Positions 52,066 through 59,874 of a stretch of 64,000 nucleotides of DNA are shown here, in pieces. Numbering within the stretch: position 1 is the stretch's first letter; each line of letters begins with the position of its first letter. The DNA lies in assembly GCA_015152555.1 (NCBI GenBank), contig SUTS01000001.1, forward strand, positions 1-64,000, given 5' to 3'. The position numbers were made by a program, and so were the translations under genes. Origin of the DNA: Cyanobacteria bacterium SIG26. Its GTDB lineage: Bacteria > Cyanobacteriota > Vampirovibrionia > Gastranaerophilales > Gastranaerophilaceae. Below the pieces are notes generated by a model that was given only the letters and a program-made list of their open reading frames with translations, ran no database searches and was not told where the DNA came from.

Positions 52066-52379
52066 GAAATTTTAATCCAAAACTTGCATATAGCAGCTGT
52101 TTTTTCTATTTCTGTTTTTAAATTTTCATCGTTTGTTGATTTTTTGGCAATTTCTTCAATAGTTTCGATTGCTTTTATAATTTTTTCCTTAGGTGGTTTA
52201 TGATCACTTATACCCTTAATGGCTTGAATGAGTTTTGACAAAACCTCTACCGTAATTTGATATTTTTCAAGATTACAATTATAGTTTGCTTCAATAAATT
52301 TAATTGCATAAGATATTATGTCTAATGCATCATCTATTTGTATAAGCTTGTCTTTATATTTTAAAGGGAAATTAAACAT
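52062..52379 (-). CDS. Small helical hypothetical protein, 105 residues
   Basis: A helical, Lys/Ile-rich protein starting MFNFPLKYKDKLIQIDDALD; no named family. The frame opens at 52,451, but the ATG at 52,379 lies six bases after TATAAT on the minus strand, the spacing of a leaderless transcript, and no ribosome binding site is seen. It diverges from the GIY-YIG gene. Confidence 0.5.
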   Translation of the reverse strand: MFNFPLKYKDKLIQIDDALDIISYAIKFIEANYNCNLEKYQITVEVLSKLIQAIKGISDHKPPKEKIIKAIETIEEIAKKSTNDENLKTEIEKTAAICKFWIKIS

Positions 52380-52385
52380 AATATT

Positions 52386-52391
52386 ATTATA
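52386..52391 (-). promoter_or_regulatory. -10 box placed for a leaderless transcript
   Basis: TATAAT on the minus strand ends six bases before the ATG at 52,379, exactly as at 32,923-32,928. The plus strand has TATAAT about 52,405, so divergent promoters lie close together. Confidence 0.4.
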
Positions 52392-52430
52392 ACACATGTT
52401 CTTGATATAATGATAACAAGAGGTGGAAAT

Positions 52431-53330
52431 ATGGCAAATGATTTTATTCAACTTTTAATAATGCAAGAACATCAAAATTTAAAATTAGCAGAAGCATCAA
52501 ATTGGGATGGAGTTGCTTATATTGGGAAAAGAAAGCATGTTTCTTCTCTTTCAAAAATTGAGCAACTAAGAAATCCAGGTATATATTTCTTGTTAGGTGA
52601 AAATAATACAACTGGTGAAAAAACTCTTTATATAGGTGAAACAGAAAATATTGCAAATAGATTTCAAACTCACTCTTGCGATAAGAAAAAAGAGTGGTTT
52701 GAAGATTTTATAATTTTTACATCAAAAAAAGGTGATTTGAATAAAGCTCATGTGAAATATTTAGAAGCCGTTTTTATAGAATTAGCAAAAGAAAACTTAA
52801 CAACAATAAATCTCGACAATAGTGTTAATTCAAACTGTAAAAAAGATGGAAAATTGCAAGCTTTTGATTTAGCCAAGGCCGAAGGTTTTAAAGAAAAAAT
52901 GTTATTTATCTTAAACAATTTAAATTTAATTGATTTTGTTAAAACCAATAAAGAAAAACAAGATTTCAAATTAAAAAATATTTTTTATCTTGCTTTAACT
53001 AAAAATCGTATTGATAAAAATGGCGAAATTGTAAAAGCAAAAATGGTTATAACTGATAATGGATATATGCTATTAAAAGGTTCATATGTAGAATCAGAAG
53101 AACGTGCTCCAAGCTTTAAAAAGCATATTTACTATAAAATAAGAACAAAATTGGAAAACGACAATCTCTTTATTAAGTCTGATATTGATGGATTATGGGT
53201 AACCAAAGAAGATATTCCATTTAAAGCTTGCTCTGCTGCCGCTGCCGTTGTTAAAAATAGAGCGACAAATGGTCGTGCTGAATGGAAACTCGCTGACGGA
53301 ACAACATTGGACGAATTTGAAAGAAAATAA
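52431..53330 (+). CDS. GIY-YIG nuclease-like protein with DUF4357
   Basis: The 299-residue protein has a GIY-YIG endonuclease core (GIYFLLGENNTTGEKTLYIG, about residues 48-67, followed by ETENIANRFQTH), and a C-terminal DUF4357-like part (GYMLLKGSYV near 215, then WVTKEDIPFKACSAAAAV and GRAEWKLADG). Such two-domain proteins are often found beside type I restriction systems and in defence islands. The start at MANDFIQLL has AGAGGTGG upstream; the frame opens at 52,410. The Mu-like operon begins two bases after its stop on the other strand. Confidence 0.85.
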   Translation: MANDFIQLLIMQEHQNLKLAEASNWDGVAYIGKRKHVSSLSKIEQLRNPGIYFLLGENNTTGEKTLYIGETENIANRFQTHSCDKKKEWFEDFIIFTSKKGDLNKAHVKYLEAVFIELAKENLTTINLDNSVNSNCKKDGKLQAFDLAKAEGFKEKMLFILNNLNLIDFVKTNKEKQDFKLKNIFYLALTKNRIDKNGEIVKAKMVITDNGYMLLKGSYVESEERAPSFKKHIYYKIRTKLENDNLFIKSDIDGLWVTKEDIPFKACSAAAAVVKNRATNGRAEWKLADGTTLDEFERK

Positions 53331-53332
53331 TT

Positions 53333-53740
53333 TTACTCCAACCCAAAGAATTCTTTTTCAATTTGTTTAACAAAATCTTCGGAGAGTTGGCCTGTTGGTT
53401 TTTGGGTTTGGGTTTGTTCTTTGATTTCCAATTTCACCAAGTCTGGCAAATATTTCAGCAAGTTTGTCAGAGTATAAAACTCTGACTGATTCACAGGTTT
53501 TTTGTTTTGCATATCGGCTGTGATTTTTGCCATCAGTTTTTCTACAAACCCTTGCAGCTCTTTTGAAAAAGCCTCCTTTTTCGCAAACTTCGCAGCTTTT
53601 TTCTTATCCCACTCGTACTTTTCTCTCCAATAAAAAAGCGTACGACGAGAGACGTTCAAGTTTTCACAAATCTCGTCAACTGACAAATTGTCTTGCAAAA
53701 ACAGCGTTTCTGCGTGTTTATAATATTTCATTTTACTCAT
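53333..53740 (-). CDS. HTH protein of small-terminase/DUF1804 type
   Basis: The 135-residue product starts with a helix-turn-helix (SVDEICENLNVSRRTLFYWR, residues 20-39) followed by KYEWDKKKAA and a helical tail. This pattern is seen in phage Mu-like small-terminase or DUF1804 proteins and in transposase-associated HTH proteins. It is last in a tightly packed minus-strand operon, starting two bases after the preceding stop. It probably binds the element's DNA. There are no other head or packaging genes, so a terminase role is unlikely here. Confidence 0.7.
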   Translation of the reverse strand: MSKMKYYKHAETLFLQDNLSVDEICENLNVSRRTLFYWREKYEWDKKKAAKFAKKEAFSKELQGFVEKLMAKITADMQNKKPVNQSEFYTLTNLLKYLPDLVKLEIKEQTQTQKPTGQLSEDFVKQIEKEFFGLE

Positions 53741-53742
53741 TT

Positions 53743-54297
53743 TTAATCCTCAAAAATTATTCTGTTCATACTAAATTCGTTCTTCTCATTAAGCCTCTTA
53801 ACCTGAAAACTACAGCATTTTGAGACCAAGCCTTGTGACTTACAATATTTCAAAAGTTGGTTAAGCTGTGTTAGCGTGTTTTTCAGTCTTCTATGTCCCA
53901 AATTTCTAGTTTTGCAACTTGCATAAAAGGCTTTTATATCATCCATTGTAATTTCTTGAATGATTTTGCCCCTAAAAAATGGCAAAATATTTATCCTGAA
54001 AATCGATTCATAAGTCTCGTAAGTCCTTTTAGTGCAAGCAGTTTTGGCATATTTTTCTAAAAAGAATTTGACGGCTGTTTCAAAATTCAAAGGTCTGTCG
54101 TTCAAAGCCTCAGTTGAAAATATCGCATAGTCGATTGTTTCTACTTTTTCAACGTATTTGTAGCGACCTCGTTCAAATACTATTTTACCATCGATCAAAA
54201 GCTGTTCAAGCTCCGTTTCAAGGTCAGCTTCAGCTATCATTTCGATTTCGTCGAGAGTGAATTCCCTCAATCGTTTCGCTAATTTTTCTATGTTCAT
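53743..54297 (-). CDS. Recombinase SAM-like DNA-binding domain protein without catalytic domain
   Basis: The 184-residue product has an acidic N-terminal part (1-65), then a tyrosine-recombinase core-binding (SAM-like) domain (about 75-165: FETAVKFFLEKYAKT, KRTYETYESIF, ITMDDIKAFYASC, LTQLNQLLKYCKSQGLV). It stops where the catalytic domain would begin: no Arg/His-x-x-Arg/Tyr set is present. The stop is followed by a normal downstream gene, so it may be a natural stand-alone DNA-binding subunit rather than a remnant. It overlaps the ATPase gene by four bases. Confidence 0.7.
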   Translation of the reverse strand: MNIEKLAKRLREFTLDEIEMIAEADLETELEQLLIDGKIVFERGRYKYVEKVETIDYAIFSTEALNDRPLNFETAVKFFLEKYAKTACTKRTYETYESIFRINILPFFRGKIIQEITMDDIKAFYASCKTRNLGHRRLKNTLTQLNQLLKYCKSQGLVSKCCSFQVKRLNEKNEFSMNRIIFED

Positions 54298-54974
54298 AAT
54301 AAACCTCTAATTGTTTCTAGTGTATATTCGGTTATGCCGTTGTCTTTTGCGTAGATTTCAAGTTGGTTAATAAGTTGGACGATTTGTCTAAAACGATTGT
54401 ATTTTGGGTGAATGTACTCAATGCTTTCGGTCGTAAACGGAATTTCTGAAAGGCTATCGAAAATCTGCTTTAAATCAGCTACCCCAAAGGTTTCAAACTT
54501 CACGATTTCAGAAAATCTATCGTATAAATGTTTATAGCGTTCTAGCTTTTTATGCACCAAACTCATCCCCACAAACACAATCGAGCATTCGGTTTTGTCG
54601 TGAATATCTCGCAGGGTTTCAATCGTCTTAAAATCGTTCATCAAGTAGTCGATTTCATCAATAATAATCAGCTGTGGCTTTGCTTTGAGGTTGCGAACAA
54701 TGACATTGAAATTGTTTGAGCTTAAGTAGCTTGGAATTTCGTCCATTTCTTTGACAAGTTCCTCTAAAAGCCATCGGACGGACATCAGATTCGCAGCCCT
54801 TAAATAAATCGCATCATATTTACATGCAAGCCAAAGTGCCGTCTGCGATTTACCCAGTCCAGGCTCGCCATAAACTAGCGCCATTTTTGGAATATTTTTT
54901 GGTTTGTTTTGCAAATTTTCGATAAGTCCGATAAAATTTCGCACATTCTGCGTTTTAACAAAAGTCTTATTCAT
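54294..54974 (-). CDS. MuB/TniB-like AAA ATPase of a transposon
   Basis: The 226-residue ATPase has Walker A GEPGLGKSQ (about 36-44), Walker B LIIIDEIDYL near 105 and sensor FVGMSL near 135, the plan of transposition target-selection ATPases such as MuB and TniB. It starts at the ATG at 54,974, whose first eight bases overlap the transposase gene; the frame opens further upstream. It would select target DNA and activate the transposase. Confidence 0.85.
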   Translation of the reverse strand: MNKTFVKTQNVRNFIGLIENLQNKPKNIPKMALVYGEPGLGKSQTALWLACKYDAIYLRAANLMSVRWLLEELVKEMDEIPSYLSSNNFNVIVRNLKAKPQLIIIDEIDYLMNDFKTIETLRDIHDKTECSIVFVGMSLVHKKLERYKHLYDRFSEIVKFETFGVADLKQIFDSLSEIPFTTESIEYIHPKYNRFRQIVQLINQLEIYAKDNGITEYTLETIRGLL

Positions 54975-56715
54975 ACAATAGCTTATACTCCTTTGTCTTT
55001 TTAAATTCTGTAATCCAAGCATCATCGGGGTTATGCTTAATTAGGTACTCATATTTTTCTGCGTTGTTTTTGAAGATTCCTTGGACGATAGTTGAACACA
55101 CTTTGAACTCGGTTTGAACAATTGGCTGTTCAATTTTATATTCAATTAATTTGATTTCTTCCTGTGGTAGATAGGCTTTGAGGCTATTTATCGTCTTTCT
55201 TTTTAGCCGTTTTTGTTTTTGGATTTTCTGCTTAAAATCTTCCATATCCTCGACAGTTCCTAAAATTTTCGCCATCGGATGCGTTTCGGTTACACGTTCT
55301 GCTGTGCATAAAAACTCGCCTTTTAGGGTGTAGACCTTAATATGCGTCAGGTCAAAAAGGTTGTATTTTATAAGCACTTTGCTCTTGAACCCATAAAGTC
55401 GCTCGTCAAAATAATCGCAGTTCAAAAAGCGAATGCCGTTTCGCTGAATGGTTTTGACTTCTGTCGCAAGCATCAAATCATCAAGTTGATTTGTGTCAAT
55501 ATTCTGCCTTTTTCGAGCCTCTAAAAGCTCTGCAACTGTCATATTTGGAGCGTTTGTGCAGGGCTGAGAGTTTTTGAAATTCAGCCACATATCAATCATT
55601 TTTATCGCCTCGTCAATTGTCGGAACATAATCGGAGTGCCAATTCTTGTGCAACTTTTCATTCCTTAAAAGATATGCAGGCTTGTTGTCGATAGACGAGC
55701 CGACATAGCTTGGCAGAAGCTTTTCAAAGCCTTCTTGAAACTCTTTAAAAAATCGCTCAATCACTTTTGCTCGTGCGTTGTAAGGTTTTGCAAAAACAGT
55801 TTCAATACCTAATTTTGCATATAGACCATAAAATCCTAATTCACCAAAGCCTTTATCATCGGTGAAATACTTAGCTCTAAATGCTCTGCCGTTGTCCTGA
55901 TAAACAATTTTAGGCATCATATCGAGGTTTATAATTGCGTTTCTGAGAGCCGATGCGATGCATTGCACGTTTTCTTCAAGCATAATTTCATATCCGACTA
56001 GTGCTGTTGATTTCCAATCCAAGAACCCGACAAGCGTTGCCCTACTTGGCTTGCCTGTGAATGGGTTTATCACCTGAAACGCTAGTTTATGCCCGTCTGC
56101 GACCAAAATATCGCCCACATCAAGCAGACTCGCATCACGTTTTATATATGGCTCGACCTTATCAGACAAAGCCTTTTCGCCATCTCGGGCGAGCACCCAT
56201 TTGTCGTAATTGTTGTTCTTGAACCACATTGCGTATCGGCGAAACGTGATATCTGCAGGGATAAAGCTTTGTCCTTGCTCACGCAGTTTGTATTTTGTAA
56301 GCGCAGTCGCTTTGCCGATAGAAATTCGGTTTGGGTGCAAAAGTAAACCCATAAAGATTTTAATTTCTTCGACTGTAAGGCAAGTACGATAATCATTGAC
56401 GCTAGCGTATTTGTACTGTGGTAGTAGCTTTTGATAATCGTCAGTTCCACCAAGCATGGCGTGCCATCTGTGCAATGAGCCACGAGAAATTTTGCCTATC
56501 ATTTGGAAAAGATGAGAGTTTGATGTGTTGTGCAAATTCACAAAATCATAATCAGCTTGGAGTTTATTGTTAGCTTTCCGCCTAAACTCAAGCCATTTGT
56601 GGATTAAATCAAGCCTTGCTAGTGCAATTTGCTTTGACTTTTCCGGTGTGAATTTAATTGTATCAATTTGGTTTTGCATCGTCTCAAAATCCTTGTAATG
56701 CCTGTGTACACACAT
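54967..56715 (-). CDS. Mu-type DDE transposase
   Basis: The 582-residue product has an N-terminal helical DNA-binding part, then an RNase H-like core with catalytic Asp207 (ILVADGHK), Asp274 (VYQDNGRAF) and Glu320 (AKVIERFFKEF), then a C-terminal beta-barrel of the Mu transposase type (about 400-470). All three acidic residues are present, so it may be active. Codons are visibly richer in GC than the surroundings, suggesting recent arrival. Start at 56,715 or at the ATG at 56,679 is uncertain. It heads an operon transposase-ATPase-SAM-HTH. Confidence 0.9.
   Translation of the reverse strand: MCVHRHYKDFETMQNQIDTIKFTPEKSKQIALARLDLIHKWLEFRRKANNKLQADYDFVNLHNTSNSHLFQMIGKISRGSLHRWHAMLGGTDDYQKLLPQYKYASVNDYRTCLTVEEIKIFMGLLLHPNRISIGKATALTKYKLREQGQSFIPADITFRRYAMWFKNNNYDKWVLARDGEKALSDKVEPYIKRDASLLDVGDILVADGHKLAFQVINPFTGKPSRATLVGFLDWKSTALVGYEIMLEENVQCIASALRNAIINLDMMPKIVYQDNGRAFRAKYFTDDKGFGELGFYGLYAKLGIETVFAKPYNARAKVIERFFKEFQEGFEKLLPSYVGSSIDNKPAYLLRNEKLHKNWHSDYVPTIDEAIKMIDMWLNFKNSQPCTNAPNMTVAELLEARKRQNIDTNQLDDLMLATEVKTIQRNGIRFLNCDYFDERLYGFKSKVLIKYNLFDLTHIKVYTLKGEFLCTAERVTETHPMAKILGTVEDMEDFKQKIQKQKRLKRKTINSLKAYLPQEEIKLIEYKIEQPIVQTEFKVCSTIVQGIFKNNAEKYEYLIKHNPDDAWITEFKKTKEYKLLYE
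56703..56712. promoter_or_regulatory. TGTGTACACA palindrome near the transposase start
   Basis: A perfect 10-bp palindrome sits just upstream of the second possible transposase start. Nearby TCTGT and ACAGA (about 56,728-56,742) make another short inverted repeat. These could be an operator or part of the element's end; I could not identify a matching far end. Confidence 0.3.
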
Positions 56716-56746
56716 TCATCACTCTGTTTGAGACAGAAGTCAAGTG

Positions 56747-58315
56747 TTAAGCTTCTAAATTGTGTATATTTTTTATTTCAATTCGATAACCTAAATTTAA
56801 AAGTGTTTTGACTGTATAACGGATAGCTACTTTGCTAAAAAATGGGATTCTAGGTCTTGCTTCATTATATTTACTGATAATGCCCAAGACAATTGTATAA
56901 TTACTTGGTTTAAAATCATTATCAATGTAGTCAGCCATACCTTTTTCGGTTAATTTTTGATTGTATTTTTGTCTAAATTCATTATCTAAAAGAGCTTCTG
57001 CAGAAACTGTAGCTTGATTGAATAAATGACTTAATACAGATGAGCTTCCGGCCTTTTTAATGTGAAGAAGTTCTTTGTTATTAGTTAAAATATCACAAAC
57101 TTCTATTTTATTACCAGCACCACCCCCATAAGATATTTCACCCACTTTATGTATTAATGCCGCATTAATACTTGTTGCTAAATTTTCATTATATTCATTT
57201 TCAGTATAAACGTCTGCACCATTTGCAAAGTATTCTGGCAAGTTTAATTCAGAAATTGTAAGACCATCATATTCTCTTTTTACTACTGCTTCAAAATCAT
57301 TATTAACTTGATACCATTTACCATTATTTAAACAATAAGATTTCGAATCGTATTCTATTTCTGCAATAAGACATTTTTGAGCAGACCAAGAAAAAAGCTC
57401 TGTATCGTTTTCTGCCGAAATAGCTCTAATTGTTTTGTTTTTAAATTTATCCATTGTTAATTCATCAAGATTATCAATAGCTTCAATAATATTTTCAATT
57501 TTTATATCATCAAAAATTTCTCTTAAACCAGTACACTTGAATCCTTTTATTTGTTCCCAACTAATAACTTCAGGAACTGCCATCCAAATATTTTCAAAAG
57601 CATTGGTTTTTATTTTTTCAATAACGTAATTATCGAGATTTTCTATTAATTCCTTGCTTTTTACAGCTTTAATATTATCAATCCATTCAAAATTGTTTTT
57701 ATATGTAGTTTCATTATACTTTTCATAACAATAATCTAAAAATTCTTCAATATTATGAATGTTTTTATCTGCAGTTATACTGAAGATGTCTCCACCAGTT
57801 ATAATTGCTTTTTCAAAAAATTCGTCTTTTGTCAAAGCAGTAACATTTCTCATTAAATCACTATAAACATTAAACCCAAAATCAGAAATTTTACCAGTTT
57901 TAGGAATCTGTTCTTGTGATTGCTTTTGATTACCACCGATATTTAATTTTGAAATTTTTCTTAATTCGTTTGCGTCAACAGTATTTAAAACTATTTTTAA
58001 CCCAAATTGTTCCTCTAAAACACCTTCTTTAAATAGAGGCTTTGCATAACCAAAAGTTAGTGCAAAAATCCTTGTATTTTCTCTATATATTCGTTTTACC
58101 AATAGAACAACCTTGGCATTAGCTTGAAAGAGAGTGGCATCAGTAATGTCAAAAAAGTTATTTAACCAAGTCGGTTGATGTGAATTACTTCTTACATAGT
58201 AAGCAATTTTATTTTCATTAAATTCTCGTAATTCAGTTAATTCATTTTTAAAAATATTACTATTTTCAAGAATACCTTCTTTGATCAAATAAATAGAAAG
58301 TTTATTTTTTGCCAT
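56747..58315 (-). CDS. TIGR04141/DUF6119-like sporadically distributed protein
   Basis: The 522-residue product resembles this family: an N-terminal domain with repeated basic strands (KNKLSIYLIKEGI), GDIFSI near residue 185, and a C-terminal conserved block IHKVGEISYGGG followed by CDILTN and LLHIKKAGSSSVLSHLFNQA. The family is patchy across bacteria and is often in defence regions; its reaction is unknown. The GGGGGA site precedes the ATG at 58,315 after a frame-opening TTG at 58,330. It is 31 bases upstream of the Mu-like transposase frame and on the same strand. Confidence 0.65.
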   Translation of the reverse strand: MAKNKLSIYLIKEGILENSNIFKNELTELREFNENKIAYYVRSNSHQPTWLNNFFDITDATLFQANAKVVLLVKRIYRENTRIFALTFGYAKPLFKEGVLEEQFGLKIVLNTVDANELRKISKLNIGGNQKQSQEQIPKTGKISDFGFNVYSDLMRNVTALTKDEFFEKAIITGGDIFSITADKNIHNIEEFLDYCYEKYNETTYKNNFEWIDNIKAVKSKELIENLDNYVIEKIKTNAFENIWMAVPEVISWEQIKGFKCTGLREIFDDIKIENIIEAIDNLDELTMDKFKNKTIRAISAENDTELFSWSAQKCLIAEIEYDSKSYCLNNGKWYQVNNDFEAVVKREYDGLTISELNLPEYFANGADVYTENEYNENLATSINAALIHKVGEISYGGGAGNKIEVCDILTNNKELLHIKKAGSSSVLSHLFNQATVSAEALLDNEFRQKYNQKLTEKGMADYIDNDFKPSNYTIVLGIISKYNEARPRIPFFSKVAIRYTVKTLLNLGYRIEIKNIHNLEA

Positions 58316-58503
58316 TTTCCATTCCCCCAATCTACCTTTTTATAGTAGCATTTTTTTAATAATAAAAATAAAAATTTAAGGAAAAATTAATTATTAGCTT
58401 ATCTCAGAGATAATTCCACATATATCAGTCTGCGAGAGAAAATAAAATTGCACTAAGTTGTACTTTTTTGCACTGGGGGAAGTTTAGTAACTGTACTTGA
58501 TAG

Positions 58504-58524
58504 ACCCTGAATCAAGTTCAGGGT
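58504..58524. repeat. Hairpin repeat ACCCTGAA/TTCAGGGT
   Basis: An 8-bp perfect hairpin with loop TCAAG. It has the same plan as the GTCATT-type hairpins elsewhere (CTTGATACGGAA, CTTGACTCAGAA). It lies in the 440-base gap between the DUF6119-like gene and the tRNA. Confidence 0.6.
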
Positions 58525-58599
58525 GACGATTTTTAGTGCAATTTTGTGCAAGAAAAGGGACAAAAGTGCAAAAAAACGGACACTCATCTCTACACTAAA

Positions 58600-58622
58600 A
58601 AACAGGCTATAATCGCCTGTTT
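58600..58622 (-). terminator. Hairpin with minus-strand T run
   Basis: AAACAGGC (58600-58607) pairs with GCCTGTTT (58615-58622). On the minus strand the hairpin is followed by TTTTTTAG, so it could be a second terminator for transcripts leaving the tRNA gene. Confidence 0.5.
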
Positions 58623-58721
58623 ATCTAGATTTTTATTAAAATTTCTTATATCAAATGTCCTGTTTCCTTATACTTTGCCTTGCGGAGTTCTCGCCTCTTA
58701 TGCGTTCAACAATTTAGACAA

Positions 58722-58752
58722 TAAAAAACAGACCCTAAAGGTCTGCTTTTTA
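58722..58752 (-). terminator. Terminator of tRNA-Asp
   Basis: CAGACC (58729-58734) pairs with GGTCTG (58740-58745); on the minus strand a T run follows. It begins about eight bases after the tRNA CCA end. Confidence 0.8.
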
Positions 58753-58759
58753 TTGTTAA

Positions 58760-58837
58760 TGGCGGGAACGACGAGGCTCGAACTCGCGACCTCATGCGTG
58801 ACAGGCATGCGCTCTAACCAAACTGAGCTACGCTCCC
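58760..58837 (-). tRNA. tRNA-Asp (anticodon GTC)
   Basis: On the minus strand a 78-base cloverleaf: acceptor GGGAGCG with CGTTCCC, D arm GTAGCTCAGTTTGGTTAGAG, anticodon stem CATGC/GCATG with loop CTGTCAC, T arm GGTCGCGAGTTCGAGCCTC. Discriminator G and CCA are encoded. The 3' end faces the accessory region, the usual orientation for island insertion, but no second copy of the 3' end was found in the window. Confidence 0.95.
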
Positions 58838-58951
58838 ATAAATTTTGGTTACTTCTTTATTATATTTGCTGAAAAATAAAATGCAACAACTTTTTTTTAA
58901 AAATTTTTCTGTTTATTAGCAAATTTATTTTTTAGTTACCTTATTATCAAT

Positions 58952-59824
58952 ATGATTACACCTACAAATCACAATCATTATACTCCATCTTTTACATCTA
59001 AATGTGTACAAATCCGTGATGCTGATTGGGTTTGTCACATCATCAACAAAACTTTCCCTCATACCTCAACAACCAAACACGAAACTCGTATTACCAACTT
59101 TTTTAAAAAACACAAAGAACAATTAAAATATAACTTTACCCCTCAATCACTTGATGATGTTTATAATTTCGTCAAGAATTTTGAAAAAACTAGTGATAAA
59201 AAACTCGACAATATTTTATACGCAATAAAAAATATGATGGATAATTTTGCAGAAAAAAGATCTCAAGCTGATCAAATTATGCCTAATCATGTACTCCAAG
59301 CCCTTTATTGTTTTGAAAATTTTAAAATCGCAAATTGCTCTGAACACGCAATTCTTGCTGAGCTTATACTTAAACTAAATGGTATCAAAAATGCAACCTA
59401 TGCTGCTATATATAAAGTTGACGAAAAATACGGTAAACATTGTTTGTTAAAAGATTCTCTTGATCACGCAGTTTGTATATTTAACAAAGACGGGACCCCT
59501 TTTAACGGAGAAGTAAACAAACATACAATAATTGTTGATCCTTGGATTAATAAAGCTGGATTTGCAAAAGACATGGAACGATTTTACTCCCATCAATTCC
59601 CAAACACTTTTAAACTCAAACCTAGTGAAATCATTGTGTATGACCATTTGCCAATTGTATCTTTATTGGATAAAGGTCATTTAAAAAAAATTAAGAAAAA
59701 ATATCATCCGTTTATTTTCAAAAACGAAAACAGAGATTTTATGCAAAATACAAAATCTACAAGATTGCAAAAAGTTATCAATAACATTAAAACATTTTTC
59801 AAAAGAAAGCCTCAGTCTAAATAA
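58952..59824 (+). CDS. Protein with Cys-His-Asp transglutaminase/papain-like arrangement
   Basis: The 290-residue product shows NCSEHA (Cys129), DHAVCIF (His172) and IVDPWINKAGF (Asp196). A Cys in an NC.EHA helix start, His in a DHA strand and Asp in a VDPW strand is the signature of papain-fold transglutaminase/deamidase-like proteins, a group that includes toxin and effector deamidases. There is no Sec signal. The C-terminus (about 265-290) is basic. TATTAT lies just four bases before the ATG, with no ribosome binding site. The role is unknown. Confidence 0.6.
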   Translation: MITPTNHNHYTPSFTSKCVQIRDADWVCHIINKTFPHTSTTKHETRITNFFKKHKEQLKYNFTPQSLDDVYNFVKNFEKTSDKKLDNILYAIKNMMDNFAEKRSQADQIMPNHVLQALYCFENFKIANCSEHAILAELILKLNGIKNATYAAIYKVDEKYGKHCLLKDSLDHAVCIFNKDGTPFNGEVNKHTIIVDPWINKAGFAKDMERFYSHQFPNTFKLKPSEIIVYDHLPIVSLLDKGHLKKIKKKYHPFIFKNENRDFMQNTKSTRLQKVINNIKTFFKRKPQSK

Positions 59825-59874
59825 CTAAGGCTTATAAATGAATTGTAAAATTTATTTGTTATATTTCTTTTTTA

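Noticed and set aside
37799-54297. The recombinase at 37,799 and the SAM-like protein at 53,743 as two halves of one split gene
   Set aside because: They lie on opposite strands 16 kb apart, each has normal gene borders, and catalytic-only recombinases of this size occur naturally.
58500-58640. Attachment-site duplicate of the tRNA 3' end in the gap
   Set aside because: No matching text to the tRNA 3' end was found by eye; only hairpin repeats are present.
58546-58872. 108-residue frame over the tRNA-Asp gene
   Set aside because: It is the familiar false translation of a tRNA on the opposite strand (LELATSCV-like).
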